Below, one piece after another: positions 14,854-25,323 of a stretch of DNA of 64,000 nt (position 1 is the stretch's first letter; each line of letters starts with the position of its first letter). Location: the NCBI GenBank assembly GCA_050084515.1, contig CM114272.1, forward strand, positions 27,838,001 through 27,902,000, in the 5' to 3' direction. A model generated the notes under the pieces. That model was not told the origin of the DNA. It searched no databases and worked only from the letters and a program-made list of their open reading frames with translations. Source of the stretch: Blasia pusilla (lineage: Eukaryota > Marchantiophyta > Marchantiopsida > Blasiales). The position numbers were made by a program, and so were the translations under genes.

Positions 14854-15282
14854 ATGCAAAGGTATGCAACTATTCGGGATGGTGGTTATCGACCAACTTT
14901 TCGGAGGTTTCATCATGAAGATTATGTCTACTTGCAGCAAACAGCACCGACGACGTTGGATATGATTGCAGGACGTACTATCTTGAGAGTGCGTGACGTT
15001 TTGCCATCCGGTATTCTCTTGCTGGAGGGACGCGATGGTATGGTATGGAAGGACCATATCCGTAATTGTGGGCCATGTCATCTTCCTAACATTGATGGTA
15101 CAGTAGATCCGAGCTTAGCAGTAGTTCCTGAAGGCTTGCATTGTATGGTGTGTGGTTCAGCTCGTGGTGCGGCCACGATGCTAGTCTGTGATGGATGTTC
15201 GAGAGGTTGACATATGGCATGTCTGACGCCACCTCTCACTAGGGTTCCTCGGGGACGATGGATGTGTCCTAGATGTACATAG
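14854..15282 (+). pseudogene. Integrase C-terminal domain fused to a PHD finger
   Basis: One frame carries the tail of integrase (RFHHEDYVYLQQ, AGRTILRVRDV, GILLLEGRDGMVWKDHIRNC), which has the SH3-like character of gypsy integrase C-termini. It then runs without a break into a C4HC3 zinc finger at 15142-15276: C-MV-C, C-DG-C, H-MA-C, C-PR-C, with the PHD signatures LTPPL and GRWMCPRC. A TGA at 15208-15210 sits where PHD fingers usually have Trp just before the His (RG-stop-HMAC), so a single TGG-to-TGA change explains it. The frame ends at TAG 15280-15282. PHD fingers read histone H3 tails. In this position the domain is analogous to the chromodomain of chromoviruses and could guide integration to marked chromatin; that role is inference. 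Confidence 0.85.
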
Positions 15283-15470
15283 AGGAGATACTGGGTAGGT
15301 TTCGATTCCGACTTTTTCTGTGACATGGATGATAGGAAGACGACTAACAATGGGGCCACATGAGCACTCGGCCTTTCTGCTCTTAGCGTCCTAGAGATGT
15401 ATGTCGTGGTAGGTAGGGATAGATGGCTATTTGGAGTTAGAGGGACCTAACCACCAACTAGGGGGGCGAT

Positions 15471-16085
15471 TGGAGATATTTTGGTACTTCTCGCCTTTGT
15501 GTATGGATGCCATGAGTTAGCATGGGATCATATGTGTTTGTGTGTGTGTGTGTTCGATGATAGCGATGTGTATGCGCACGACAACTGTCACGATTGTTAT
15601 GATAGATCGGTCGGATCTAGCAGAGCGTCTGCACGAGTAGTGTAGGACATGCCCAGGAGATCGAGAATAACCTATTGAGGCCTCGAAAAACCTAAGAGAG
15701 CAGGTTTCTCTTTCGTTTCGGCTCATTTGGAGCCATATAAAGAAACTTACTATTTCGGGATAGTTGAATTTCCACTTTGGAAAGTAACCCTTGATCGCTA
15801 CAACAGGTCAAGAGCCAAGGAGGTGACCTGCGAGCATAGGTTATCGTTGAGAGGACTTGGGAGAGGGAAGGGGATATACCTCCAAGAGAGAGAGAGAGCT
15901 TGAGAGCTCATTCTCTCTTTGTTGAACCTCTTGGCATAAGGCGGCGGAGCTATGGTCCCTTGCCTTGTGAGTGTAACCCAAGCCTCTCATTAGGAGAGTG
16001 GGTTTGGTTTGACATGAGAGAGAGTGCACATCTTTTAGAGTTATGGTGTGAAATGATGTAGAGAGAGATTGGATCTTACTTTGAT
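15471..16085 (+). repeat. 3' LTR of the gypsy element
   Basis: The LTR begins tggagatattttgg just after the G-run at 15461-15466 (aactaggggggcgat), which is a suitable polypurine tract. It aligns with the 5' LTR from about 15575 onward. It loses the terminal aca and passes directly into a second LTR start at 16086. TG repeats occur near 15537-15554. Confidence 0.75.
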
Positions 16086-16210
16086 TGGAGATATTTTGAT
16101 ACTTCTCGCTTCTGTGTATGGATGTCATGAGTTAACATGAAATCATGTGTGTTTGTGTGTGTGTTCGATGACAACGATGTATGTTGTGTAGCGATATGTA
16201 TGCGCACCAC
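16086..16210 (+). repeat. Second, truncated LTR start in tandem
   Basis: Bases 16086 onward repeat the U3 start of the LTR at 15471 (tggagatatttt...acttctcgc...tgtgtatggat...catgagtta) with about 10 percent differences, then diverge near 16210. An LTR followed head-to-tail by another LTR start suggests recombination between elements or a nested, later-deleted insertion. Confidence 0.7.
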
Positions 16211-17224
16211 ATATGACACGCTACCGCAATAACCACAACACTTCATCTTTTTTATAAGCAAAGAACAGTGGTGTAACCAAGTGGCCTCAAAGACTCAAAT
16301 AGCTGACCATACAATACTAACATGCCTTAGTAGTTGCTTCTCTTTATGGACAACCATGCTTCTTGTTTGCCCCCTACACGTTCTCAGTCTTGAACGGTTT
16401 AAGAGCTGCCTGGTAGGTCTCGTTCTGTTGTGTATCCTTGTGATAGCCATAGATAATGGCCGGTTGTTACTTAAGTAGTCACGGACGATGTCAAATAAAC
16501 TGAAGAATAGGCTACATGAATGTGGCAGCCCATAGTAGCAATAGGCATTGGAAAAACCTCTTAAATTTCTAGGCATCTTCCAGCATAAGCTAATCTTCCA
16601 GCCCTGTGTAGAGAAGCCACAATAGAAAGCAGAAGCTAATCTTCCAGCCCTGTGTAACTGACCCTACTTCTGGCAGTCCATGTACCTAATCCTCTAAGTA
16701 ACAATGTGGCCATCTCTTGCTGGAAAGTAACCACCTAACTTTTTACCATGCGTGAACAGCCGCGGTATAATCAGGACACGATAGCAAACACTGTTTAACT
16801 GAGTGTTACAACACTAGTCTAACACATCGCCAAGTATACATTTGGGAAGTTATAGCAAGTTGGCATAAGGTAGCGTGCAGGGCAGGCCTCCCTTTAGCTA
16901 AGACAAACGTGCATTGTAAAAGTGAGCACCCTACAGTGATCCATACAAGAGGGAGAGCAACAAAGTATTGGATCCCAAAGTTGGTTCAAAAAGGATTTGC
17001 TCGTGTAATCAGCAAATTATGGTTTATTTATAGTCCTTGGTGCCCCATGTCCACATTCTAAGTTCTGCCATCAATTTGCTGTAGCCAAACGTCTTACGGA
17101 AGATGAACCTTTATGCTTGTAGTTTTCTTCCATACTTCGGCACTGAAATCAGCGATGTCCACTCCGAACAAGTTACAACAACGATGTAAAGGACTTTTCG
17201 AAGAAAGTAGTCTTTGCAAAGGTC
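16211..17224. other. Intergenic, no gene recognised
   Basis: No supported frame, domain or RNA gene was found. A short direct duplication agaagctaatcttccagccctgtgta occurs around 16583 and 16630. Confidence 0.4.
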
Positions 17225-17830
17225 ATATTCATTTTGACAGACAGGCGCCTGCCCAAGGGAAGACTCGGAGATTACGGTTCACTCACAAGACCAGGAAGTC
17301 AACAAGGACGGCGAGAGGAGGTACTTTGGGAAATCAGAGAGACTCCTATGGGGTGGTCAACAACACTCTCCATTCTCCGATATCACATCAAAGATGCCGA
17401 TTGACAACTTCCATGATCGATGCATCTCTCATGCGGTAACATTAACGGACGGATGTCGAGGTAAGGCACGGGGGAATCAATTCTCAACTTCTAGGCCAAG
17501 AAGTCAACGAGGATGGCGAGAAAGGCGATCAATTAGAGAAGCTCGTTTGGCGGTCATTAACATTCTCCATTCTCCGATTTCGTATCAAATATACTAACTG
17601 AAGACTTCAATGATCAAAGCCATCTTGCAGGATTGAAAACTGATAAACGGGTGCCAAGGGTGAGACTCGAGAATTAAAGTCCAAATGCTACGCCAAGAAG
17701 TAAAAGAGGATGGCCACAATTGGCCCTCATAGAAGCTTATCTCACGGTCGATAGCATTCTAAATTCTTGAATTTCATATTAAAGATAGCGACTGGAGACT
17801 TCGTTGATCAAGAACAAGCACTGTATCTCC
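17225..17830. repeat. About 200-bp tandem repeat, three diverged copies
   Basis: The anchor ccaggaagtcaacaaggacgg at about 17291 recurs as ccaagaagtcaacgaggatgg at 17496 and ccaagaagtaaaagaggatgg at 17693, giving spacings of 205 and 197 bp. Each is followed at similar distances by cattctccgat-type and ttcatatcaaagat-type blocks. The copies have diverged by perhaps 20 to 30 percent. No protein or TE family was recognised. Confidence 0.7.
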
Positions 17831-19538
17831 CAAATGAGGTGCAAACAAAGACTTGTAAACAACTACCCACTCCTCTCAAAGGTGCCAAAATTCACCAGAA
17901 CTCCGACATCTCCCACGATCGGGCACCAGGGACTATAAAAAAATCAAAATTGGATCCATATGCCACAAACCTGCACACTATTTCCTTGCTTTACTCCTCT
18001 CTACATACGCTGAAAATGTAGTGAAGCTAATGTGGAAGTATCAGTCAGACAACGTGGCACAAATCACAAATCTGAGAACCAACGCACAGAGCTCCTAGTG
18101 TAGTACGCTATGTGCTTAGTATACATGACCATAAAACAATCTTTCCACTGTCCTATACATTAAGCTCACGGTTTGTGCTAGCTGGTTGAGTTGATACCGA
18201 TTTATGGAGCTCATAACCAAGCAAAGGCAGACGACGGCAAGGCATACAAAAATTGTAGAAGCCAGTAGCCAGCAGTAAGGAATGCAAAGTGGTAGGGACC
18301 GCACCGGAATTGGGGACGGAAAAGTTGACTATGAACTTAAGTAAGCCTAGTTGCATACATATACAACGTGTTAGTCTTAGATAGAAGCATTGAGCACCCC
18401 AGGTGCCCTCAATTAAACTCACCAAAAGGCAGGCTTACCGGTACCCAAACTGAGACGCCTGCCATAAATTTCATTTCAGTGTCCCGACTGCTACGACTCC
18501 ACCCGGAACTTAGCTTGCGCGATTCAGCTCCCACTTACGCAACTACTGCAGCTAGCAACAGTGCTCTACACCAGCAACACGTCATCCTACCACACTTCTT
18601 GCGGAGCCCGCGATGTTACACTAGTGTCTCCCAGAAGAGTACAAATTTGTTAGGTAAGAACCTGGTGGTGAAGCTGTAGAGTTGTGCCACGCTAGAACAG
18701 TAATGAAGCCGTAGCAAGATCGGGAAGGGATTTCATGCGCACGAAGGATGCAATGTGCACAATTGATCAATGGAGATAGGAAAGGAATGGTTGTTGCTGT
18801 AGATTGTTGCAATTTGCAATAAACACTAAGGTAGTTCGACACTAGTGGAGGCGTACGGTTGCAAATACAACACGTGCTCCCCGAATGACAACGATGCTCA
18901 GAAATAGAACACATATTCGCTTTGTCAGACATTGAGCAATGTAGGCAGAGAATCGATAAGTGTAGCAATTGATGTTACCAGGATGATTCTACAGATTGTG
19001 ATGCTACAAGCCTACGAAAGTAGGGGACTATGCTTCAAAAACGCTATTTCTCAGGTGATGCACAAGCTGGGCTTTATGGCGAACTAATCGCCACACGATT
19101 TCCACCTGCAACAGTAATTTCATGCATGGTCGTGACTGAGTTTTTTTAGAATGCATGGGCACATCTGCAATTGCAAGGCAGTAAATTCATTTAGTACTAC
19201 ATGTATGATGCGATAGCCGCCATGCTTGCCGACGATCTCCACAGCCGCAACTGGTTCTCACATTGTGCAGAGTGCAGGCAATACCTACTCAACGGCGGCA
19301 TCCACAGTCTGTTCTTCTGCGTAACAATCTGTGGAAGTCAATACACCAAGGCAATAGCATGCCGCCCATAAACCCTCGACAAAACCGGAAGCCATGTTAG
19401 GACGCGAGTGTCGACCTCGCCCTGTTTAGAACTCCCGAAAACACATTTGCTTCTCACTCGTCGCACTGAGGCAACTCAAACATGCGCTACCTGCTATCGT
19501 GTATCCAGAGGCTCAGTTGAGAATCCACCGGCTATAGC
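17831..19538. other. Intergenic, no gene recognised
   Basis: The sequence is moderately GC-rich with short frames on both strands that show no domain, no coding bias and no consistent splice sites. Confidence 0.4.
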
Positions 19539-19652
19539 AGTGTCCCAGTGACATGTAGACAGTGCTACCACGTGGACACCCTGCGCGCTCACTGCAGTGT
19601 CCCAATGACATGTAGACAGTATTGCCACGTGGACACCCTGCGCGCTCACTGC
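19539..19652. repeat. 57-bp tandem duplication
   Basis: Bases 19539-19595 (agtgtcccagtgacatgtag ... gcgcgctcactgc) are repeated at 19596-19652 with only a few substitutions. Both contain cacgtggacaccctgcgcgc, which includes a CACGTG (G-box) core. Confidence 0.85.
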
Positions 19653-20945
19653 ACTTTTTTGAAACGACGGGACAGAACCGAATTTATCCGCTACTAGTAG
19701 GGGTCGTAATTATTCGACATTTGGATTTTAATTTTTAATTTGGATCACTTAATTTTTTTATTAGGGGATAAAAAAAATTCAACATCTTCTATCAGATAGA
19801 ATGCGTAATTTTGTGCACAAGAAGGCATAGCATGTCTTTTGTCCTTGGGAGCTCCTTTTGAAGTGTTTTTTTTAATTCATCGTGTTCATTAATTTTTTCA
19901 TTTTTTAAAATTATGAAAAGATGCATTTAAAAAAAAGAATTTTAAAGCTTGGTTAGGAGGGAAAAATACAAGGAGGGGGAATAGAAGAGGGAAATTATTT
20001 TCAAATGGGTAATTCAGGCTTGGAAAGAACAAGGGACTTTTCTCCTACATCAAGAAGAGCAAAAACATAACTTTATTTTTTTCCAAAACGAAAGATAAAT
20101 TGCTTTATTTTTCAATAAGGGGTTTCAAACCATACTTTCCTCATCGGAAATTTATCTATTATAGTAAGTTAGCTTTTTGCATGTTAAAATCCACTTAACA
20201 TGCATTTGTCTAAATGCTTCGTATGGCCGTTCTTAATTTATTGGACTTTCAAGAAATATCCAAAAATATATATATTAGATCCAAAAGCCATCTTTGGAAA
20301 TTTTGGATAGAGAAAATTTTCTAATCACATTTCCATGATAAGTTTCTTTTCTTAAAAAAGAACTAATTATAATATTTTTATTTCATATTTACAATTTTTT
20401 CATAGCCGTATTCAAGATTTTCCATTTTCATCCCAATCATCAAATGCTTTCCATGATCTCTCATATTGCTTCCAAAGCGCAATTTTTTGGGAAATTCTTT
20501 CAACTGGTTAGTGTGCTTGTGCAACGCAAGATTTAAAAAAGTCCTAACCTTATTTTCTTATACCTCCTTACTATTTTTAAATTTTCTTTTCCACATCTTC
20601 ATTCGCGTATATTGTATCCTATGTGCATCTATTCATTCAATTAAAAAAAAAGCTTCCAGCCCTTCCTAATTGTAGAAAGAAGAAATCCCACCCTCCATTT
20701 TCATTTCTGAATCCAAAACAAACCGTTTCAACCTAAATTGATTAGCTTTCCTCCCTCGATCCTTTCTTAATATCTAATAAATAAATATCTTTTTAATTTC
20801 ATTAAAAAATACCTCCATGCCCGCCTTCCCCATCTTATTTTTAAATAAATTAAAATCCCTACAATAACCTTCTCAAAATCCCCCAATCTCTTTATTTTAA
20901 AAAGAATAAATCTCTTAAATTCTTACCCAATGACTTATTCTAGTT
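19653..20945. other. AT-rich intergenic DNA left of LINE copy 1
   Basis: This stretch is dominated by poly-A/T tracts and has no supported gene. The part from about 20640 to 20935 resembles 25870-26110 on the other side of the LINE (agctttcct..., then tccttt..., cttttt-aattt..., aaaaaa-tacctcc/tctcaga...), suggesting two old copies of one AT-rich repeat. Confidence 0.4.
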
Positions 20946-21300
20946 ATATCTAGTTTCAGATCTGAATCTTGCGGAGGTCATAACTCTGAGGTCAAGTATC
21001 ATATGAAGCTGAGATTTGGAGGCAACATGGAGTGTAAGGAGGCGCCCTAGCCCTCAAAATTTCTAGCACAACCGAGTTATACACACGAAGTTGTAAAAGA
21101 TTTGAGTTTCTGCTGTTGTAGATTTGAGGATTTCAAATGTGAATCTTGCAGAGGTCATAACTTTGAGGTCGAGTGTCATATAAAGCTGAGATTTGGAGGC
21201 AACGTGGAGTGTAAGAAGGGTCCTAACCCTAGGAATTTCAAGTACAACCAACTTCTAGAGTAGAAGTTGTGTGGTGTTGGAGATTTGGTTATACTTGATT
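20946..21300 (+). promoter_or_regulatory. Tandem 177-bp 5'-UTR monomers of LINE copy 1
   Basis: Two successive copies carry gaatcttgcggaggtcataactctgaggtc (anchor at 20967) and gaatcttgcagaggtcataactttgaggtc (anchor at 21144), exactly 177 bp apart. Both continue with gctgagatttggaggcaac and gtggagtgtaag-type sequence. The position directly before ORF1 recalls the promoter monomers of mouse L1; a promoter role is inference. Confidence 0.75.
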
Positions 21301-21340
21301 GGAGGTCGTGCCATATCTTGGATGAAGTGAAGTCGACTAC

Positions 21341-22099
21341 ATGATGACTACTCAAGACGAAATCTTGAATCTAGTGCAAGTGGTCTTACATGAATTGAAA
21401 GAGCTTCGACAAGAATTCAAGGTACAAACTTCTCAATTAAACTTTGCACATATTCAAATCCGAGAGTTGAAGGCAGCGCAAGAGGTTTTGAAGAAAGTGT
21501 TGAAAGATAGTTCTAGTGTGATGCTGGATCTTTCCAAATATGTTGCGGATGTTCAAGAGAAGGCATCATCCTTGGTGACTACTCCCAATAGTTCTGGATT
21601 GCATGAGGTTATTGAAACTTTAGAAGTGAAAATAAAATCTTATGTTGAAGCTACAAAGGTTGCTCATATCTCTTTCTGTCAAGAGCAAGAGATAGAAAAG
21701 GAAAACTAATTTGCCCGTAGAAAGAATGTGAGAATCTCAGGTTTGCCGGAAACAGATAGCAAAGAGGTGAAGAGTGTTGTCACCAAGTTCTTGGTTGATA
21801 CACTTCATGTTCATAATCCGGACTTGGCTCAAGCTTTCCGTATTGGGAAGACGGGCACACAACCTCGTGCCATTCTAGTTAAGTTTGTTGATCAAATTCA
21901 ACGTGATACTGCCATGGCTAACAAGACCATTCTCAAAGGACGGAGGATATGGTTGGATCCTGATCTCAAACCTCTACAAGTCGAAGCTAGGAGAAAGGAG
22001 CTTGCAAAGGTCAAAGAGACTCAAGAAGCATGTTTTATTGCTTATCTACGCGATGGTCGAGCAATTGTTACCCAGAGAAAAAGAGAGTTATCAACCTAG
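21341..22099 (+). pseudogene. LINE copy 1 ORF1 protein (coiled coil + RRM-like RNA-binding domain)
   Basis: The start is the ATG-ATG at 21341 (MMTTQDEILNLVQVV), conserved in copy 2. The first 120 residues are heptad-rich coiled coil (LHELKELRQEF, IRELKAAQEVLKKVLKD). A TAA at 21707-21709 interrupts the frame; copy 2 has CAA there, so it is a single C-to-T change. After it the same frame carries an L1/CR1-type ORF1 domain: RRKNVRISGLPE, LAQAFRIGKTGTQPRAILVKF, NKTILKGRRIWLDPDLKPLQVEARRKEL. Such proteins coat the LINE RNA as trimers and act as chaperones. The frame ends at TAG 22097, discussed separately. Confidence 0.8.
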
Positions 22100-22105
22100 C
22101 AATCC
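22097..22105 (+). promoter_or_regulatory. In-frame UAG with readthrough-like context between LINE ORF1 and ORF2
   Basis: ORF1 ends TCA ACC TAG CAA TCC and the ORF2 ATG lies 27 bases later in the same frame. Copy 2 has TCA ACA TAG CAA TCA with the same 27-base spacing (TAG 36673, ATG 36700). The copy 2 version matches the leaky-stop consensus UAG CARYYA exactly and copy 1 matches five of six positions. Whether it is translated by readthrough or by reinitiation cannot be told from sequence. Confidence 0.5.
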
Positions 22106-22123
22106 AAGAAGCTGAGAGTGTTG

Positions 22124-23272
22124 ATGTGGAATATACGAGGCCTTTCAACAACAAAGTATGTGAGTGATCTACCAATTTGGGGGATGGCGGGTATCATCAA
22201 TATTGTGGAGACTTGGGAACATGAGAGCAATATTATTGCAGAGATGCAAGGGTTTACTTTGGTGGGATCGACATGGAATCAAAGAAGGCAATGGGCAAGA
22301 AGGGGTTCTGGCGGTATTGCTACTTTCATCATGTCTCAATTTCTACCTCTCATACATCTAGAAGATCAAGATATCGGGGGCCAATATCATTGGCTACGTC
22401 TTGGTTTGGTTGGGGGATCTTATTGTTATTTGGCAGTTTGTTATTTTGCACCACTCTCCATGCCTATCTACTCAACAAGCACTTATAATCGAAGTCAACC
22501 GTTCCATCAACTTATTGGGGATGTTCTCAAATATCAAAGCAAAGGTGAAGTCTTTCTAGTTGGAGATTTCAATGCTCGCACACGTACTGCTCAATTTACC
22601 CAATTCAATGATTCCTTGATTTCTCCTCTTCTCGAAGAACATGAGGATGGTTTGTGGTCTAGAATCTCTTCAGATCTTTCTATAAATCCTTTGACAGAGC
22701 ATTTTTTAACCTTTGGAGCCACTTGTAATTTGAAAGTTCTTAATGGAACCTCTCATTTTCCCAACTCTCACTCCAATACGTGTTTCTCCTCTACCGGCGC
22801 TAGCACCATCGATTATCTTCTGTCCTCGCCCGCTAATAGCTCTCTTATCTCTACATTTGATATTCTAGAACCTCAGCCTGAATCAGATCATGCACCTCTT
22901 TTGTTTATTCTCTCACTGTCAAAGACAATTCCTCTCTCGACATATCAATATATTTTAGCTTCTCCCAAGTTTCGCTTAGATCCTGGTAAAAAAGATCTTT
23001 ATACGCTACATTTACAAGAACTCTTGACTCGCATTGTATGGAGCCCAGATCCACACACGGCAAGTTTCCAACTAACCGAATTGCTCAAAAATAGTGCATC
23101 TAAGTTCTTTTCACGCCACAGGGATAGAAGTGCTAGGAGGTTGCCTTGTAATGGGTGGTTCGACTCTGAATGCAAGCAAGCAGGGGCAAGATCAAATGAT
23201 AAATCTTTGGATATCCAAAGTCGGCTTATTATGACGAGCCTTTACAAATACTTGGTGAAATCTAAGAAATGA
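22124..23272 (+). pseudogene. LINE copy 1 ORF2, apurinic-type endonuclease domain
   Basis: The frame begins MWNIRGLSTTKYVS, with the N of WNIRG and the E of VETWEHES forming the usual first catalytic blocks of the exonuclease-endonuclease-phosphatase fold. Then come GSGGIATFI, the catalytic GDFNAR, STIDYLL and the terminal SDHAPL. All family motifs are intact. This enzyme nicks target DNA for target-primed reverse transcription. The frame stops at TGA 23270-23272 and continues in the same frame into the RT; copy 2 carries the same TGA at 37502. Confidence 0.85.
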
Positions 23273-25323
23273 GCTTTCTTGCGGCGGAAACAAGAGTCCT
23301 TAACAAGGGAGCTGCATGAGGACCCCAAATCATTTTGGAGATGGTTAGTAGTACGGTCTTCAAAACCTACTCTTGATCCCAAGTCTTTGATATCTTTTGT
23401 TGAAAAGCTCTATTTCTTCCCCGATGCTACATCTATGCCACGTTGTGAAGGAATACCTCGCTTATTCTCTGAAGCAGAGGTGATGACTCAACTAAGAAGA
23501 TTGGCGAATGGCAAATGTGAGGATTTGGATGGTCTTTCTATTGAACTTTTCAAGTGGGGAGGAGATTGCATTGGACCGATCCTCACCAAAGTATTGGATG
23601 ATGTTGCTATCTATGGTTTTCCTTCAACCTGGTCGCTACGGGAGATTGTTCCTATTCACAAATCAAGAAGGAAGGACTTGGTGACAAACTATCGCACTAT
23701 CATGGTGGATAGTGTTTTTGCCAAGTTGTTTGGGAAATTGGTGGAGTCAAAGTTGAGCGCATGGACAAAGTCTTTCCAAAAGAGAGCACGGGTCCAAGCT
23801 GGTTTTCGCCCAACATACAACACCATCGACCATATCTTGGCCTTGCGTGTTTTATGGGAGAAATCTAAGGGAAATGGAAAAGTTTTGTTTTGCGGCTTCA
23901 TCGATTTCAAGAAAGCTTTTGATATTGTGCCTCGTAAGCTCTTATGGGAAAGGCTGCAAGCCATTGGAGCACCTCCCAATCTTTTAGCAGCCGTGGCCAT
24001 GTTATACCATTCCGTTCGGGCCAAAATCAAAGGTTCACAAACTCAAGAGATCTTGAGTATCATGGGAGTCATTCAAGGTTGCCCTCTCTCCCCTACTCTC
24101 TTTGGAGTTTTCATAGATGATATCAAAAAGTGGTTGGAGGATGTGATAGTGAAGGTGTCAAGCTTGGGGACTTTGTCATCAAAGCTCTATTGTATGTAGA
24201 TGATATCATATTACTAGCACGTGATGTCATTAGTTTACAAAAACACCTCGACACTTTGGCAAGGTTTTGTACCCTGAATCAGATGGAGGTTAACATGGAC
24301 AAGTCTAAAGTCATTATAGTGGGTACTAGATCCAAGTTCTCGTTCGTTTACAAAGGTCTACAATTAGAACAAGTTAAGAGTTACAAATATTTAGGCATCG
24401 ATTTCTCTAATGACTATAGTTGGGCACTTTGCGTGCAAAAGAGAGTAGAAGCTGGTTACAAAGCTCTAAATTCATTTTTAAACCGGTGTAGAAGAGCTCA
24501 TCTTGTGTCTTGGAGTCTTAGGAAATTCTTATTTAGGAGATTAGTGTTGCCGGTGGTCTTATATGGGACCCAAGTTTGGGGCCCTAGTTGTAAGAAGACA
24601 GGTTGGGAGCGCGTGGAGAGGGTGCAAAAGATCTTTCTACAAGAAGAATTGGGTGTAAGAAACCAAACTCCGTATGCTATTCTTCTTGCGGAAACAGGTT
24701 GTCTTCCTCTAGAGGCTGAAGCTTTTTACTTGACCATCACTTACATCGCAAGGGTGAGATCTCTTGATGTTTCTCGCCTCCCTCATCAAGCTTTGCGAGC
24801 CACACGTTCCATAGGGTGGATGGCAGATGTGGTGACTTGGTCTTCAAAGTGGAATGTGGCAGAACGCGATTGGGACTTGAAACCGATGGCCCTCCGTGAG
24901 CATCTACAGAAGTAATTTCTCAACATTATTTGGAGCAGCCCGGGCACCAAAATGGAGTTTTATCAACTTCATGTTAATCCTATGCTTGTATATTGTGAAC
25001 AAGGATACCTACTTGCGGGGATCTTCACGTTCTTACGTCATATTATCGCACGACATAGAACTCGGTCACATAGGCTAGGAATTGAGGAAGGACGATGGTT
25101 TAATATTGATAGAAGTGAACGAATTTGTAGGTTATGTGACGGAGAAAATATTGAGGATGAAGAGCATGTGTTTGTTACATGTCCAAGGTATGAAGAGATT
25201 AGACTAGCTCATAAAATAGATGTGGATAATTTCTATTCTTTACTACAGCTAGTGCCTTATGATTTAGGTTGTTATATTAGGGACGTCATTATTTATCGCT
25301 CAAGTGCTCTAGGCTGTAGCTAG
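23273..25323 (+). pseudogene. LINE copy 1 ORF2, reverse transcriptase and C-terminal zinc knuckle
   Basis: After the TGA the frame continues FLRRKQESLTRELHEDPKSFW, then RT blocks: LVTNYRTIMV (usually NYRPI), QAGFRPTYNTIDHI, FIDFKKAFDIV, QGCPLSPTLFGVFIDD and the catalytic LLYVDDIILL, followed by MEVNMDKSKV and YKYLGIDF. A one-base deletion near 24140, relative to copy 2, shifts the frame just before the YVDD block. A TAA near 24913 sits where copy 2 has CAA. The C-terminal 124 residues (24952-25323) hold CRLCDGENIEDEEHVFVTC, a CX2C...H...C knuckle usual at the end of LINE ORF2. With few lesions, the parent element was recently active. Confidence 0.85.

Noticed and set aside
15537-15554. TG-rich runs as a regulatory element
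   Set aside because: Simple-sequence repeats within the LTR; nothing more can be supported.
16265-16350. tRNA-like start (gtggtgtaaccaagtggcctc)
   Set aside because: It resembles a D-arm by eye, but no matching acceptor, anticodon and T arms could be paired.
17225-17830. CRISPR-like array
   Set aside because: Units are about 200 bp, diverged, with no short identical repeats or unique spacers, and the DNA is plant nuclear.
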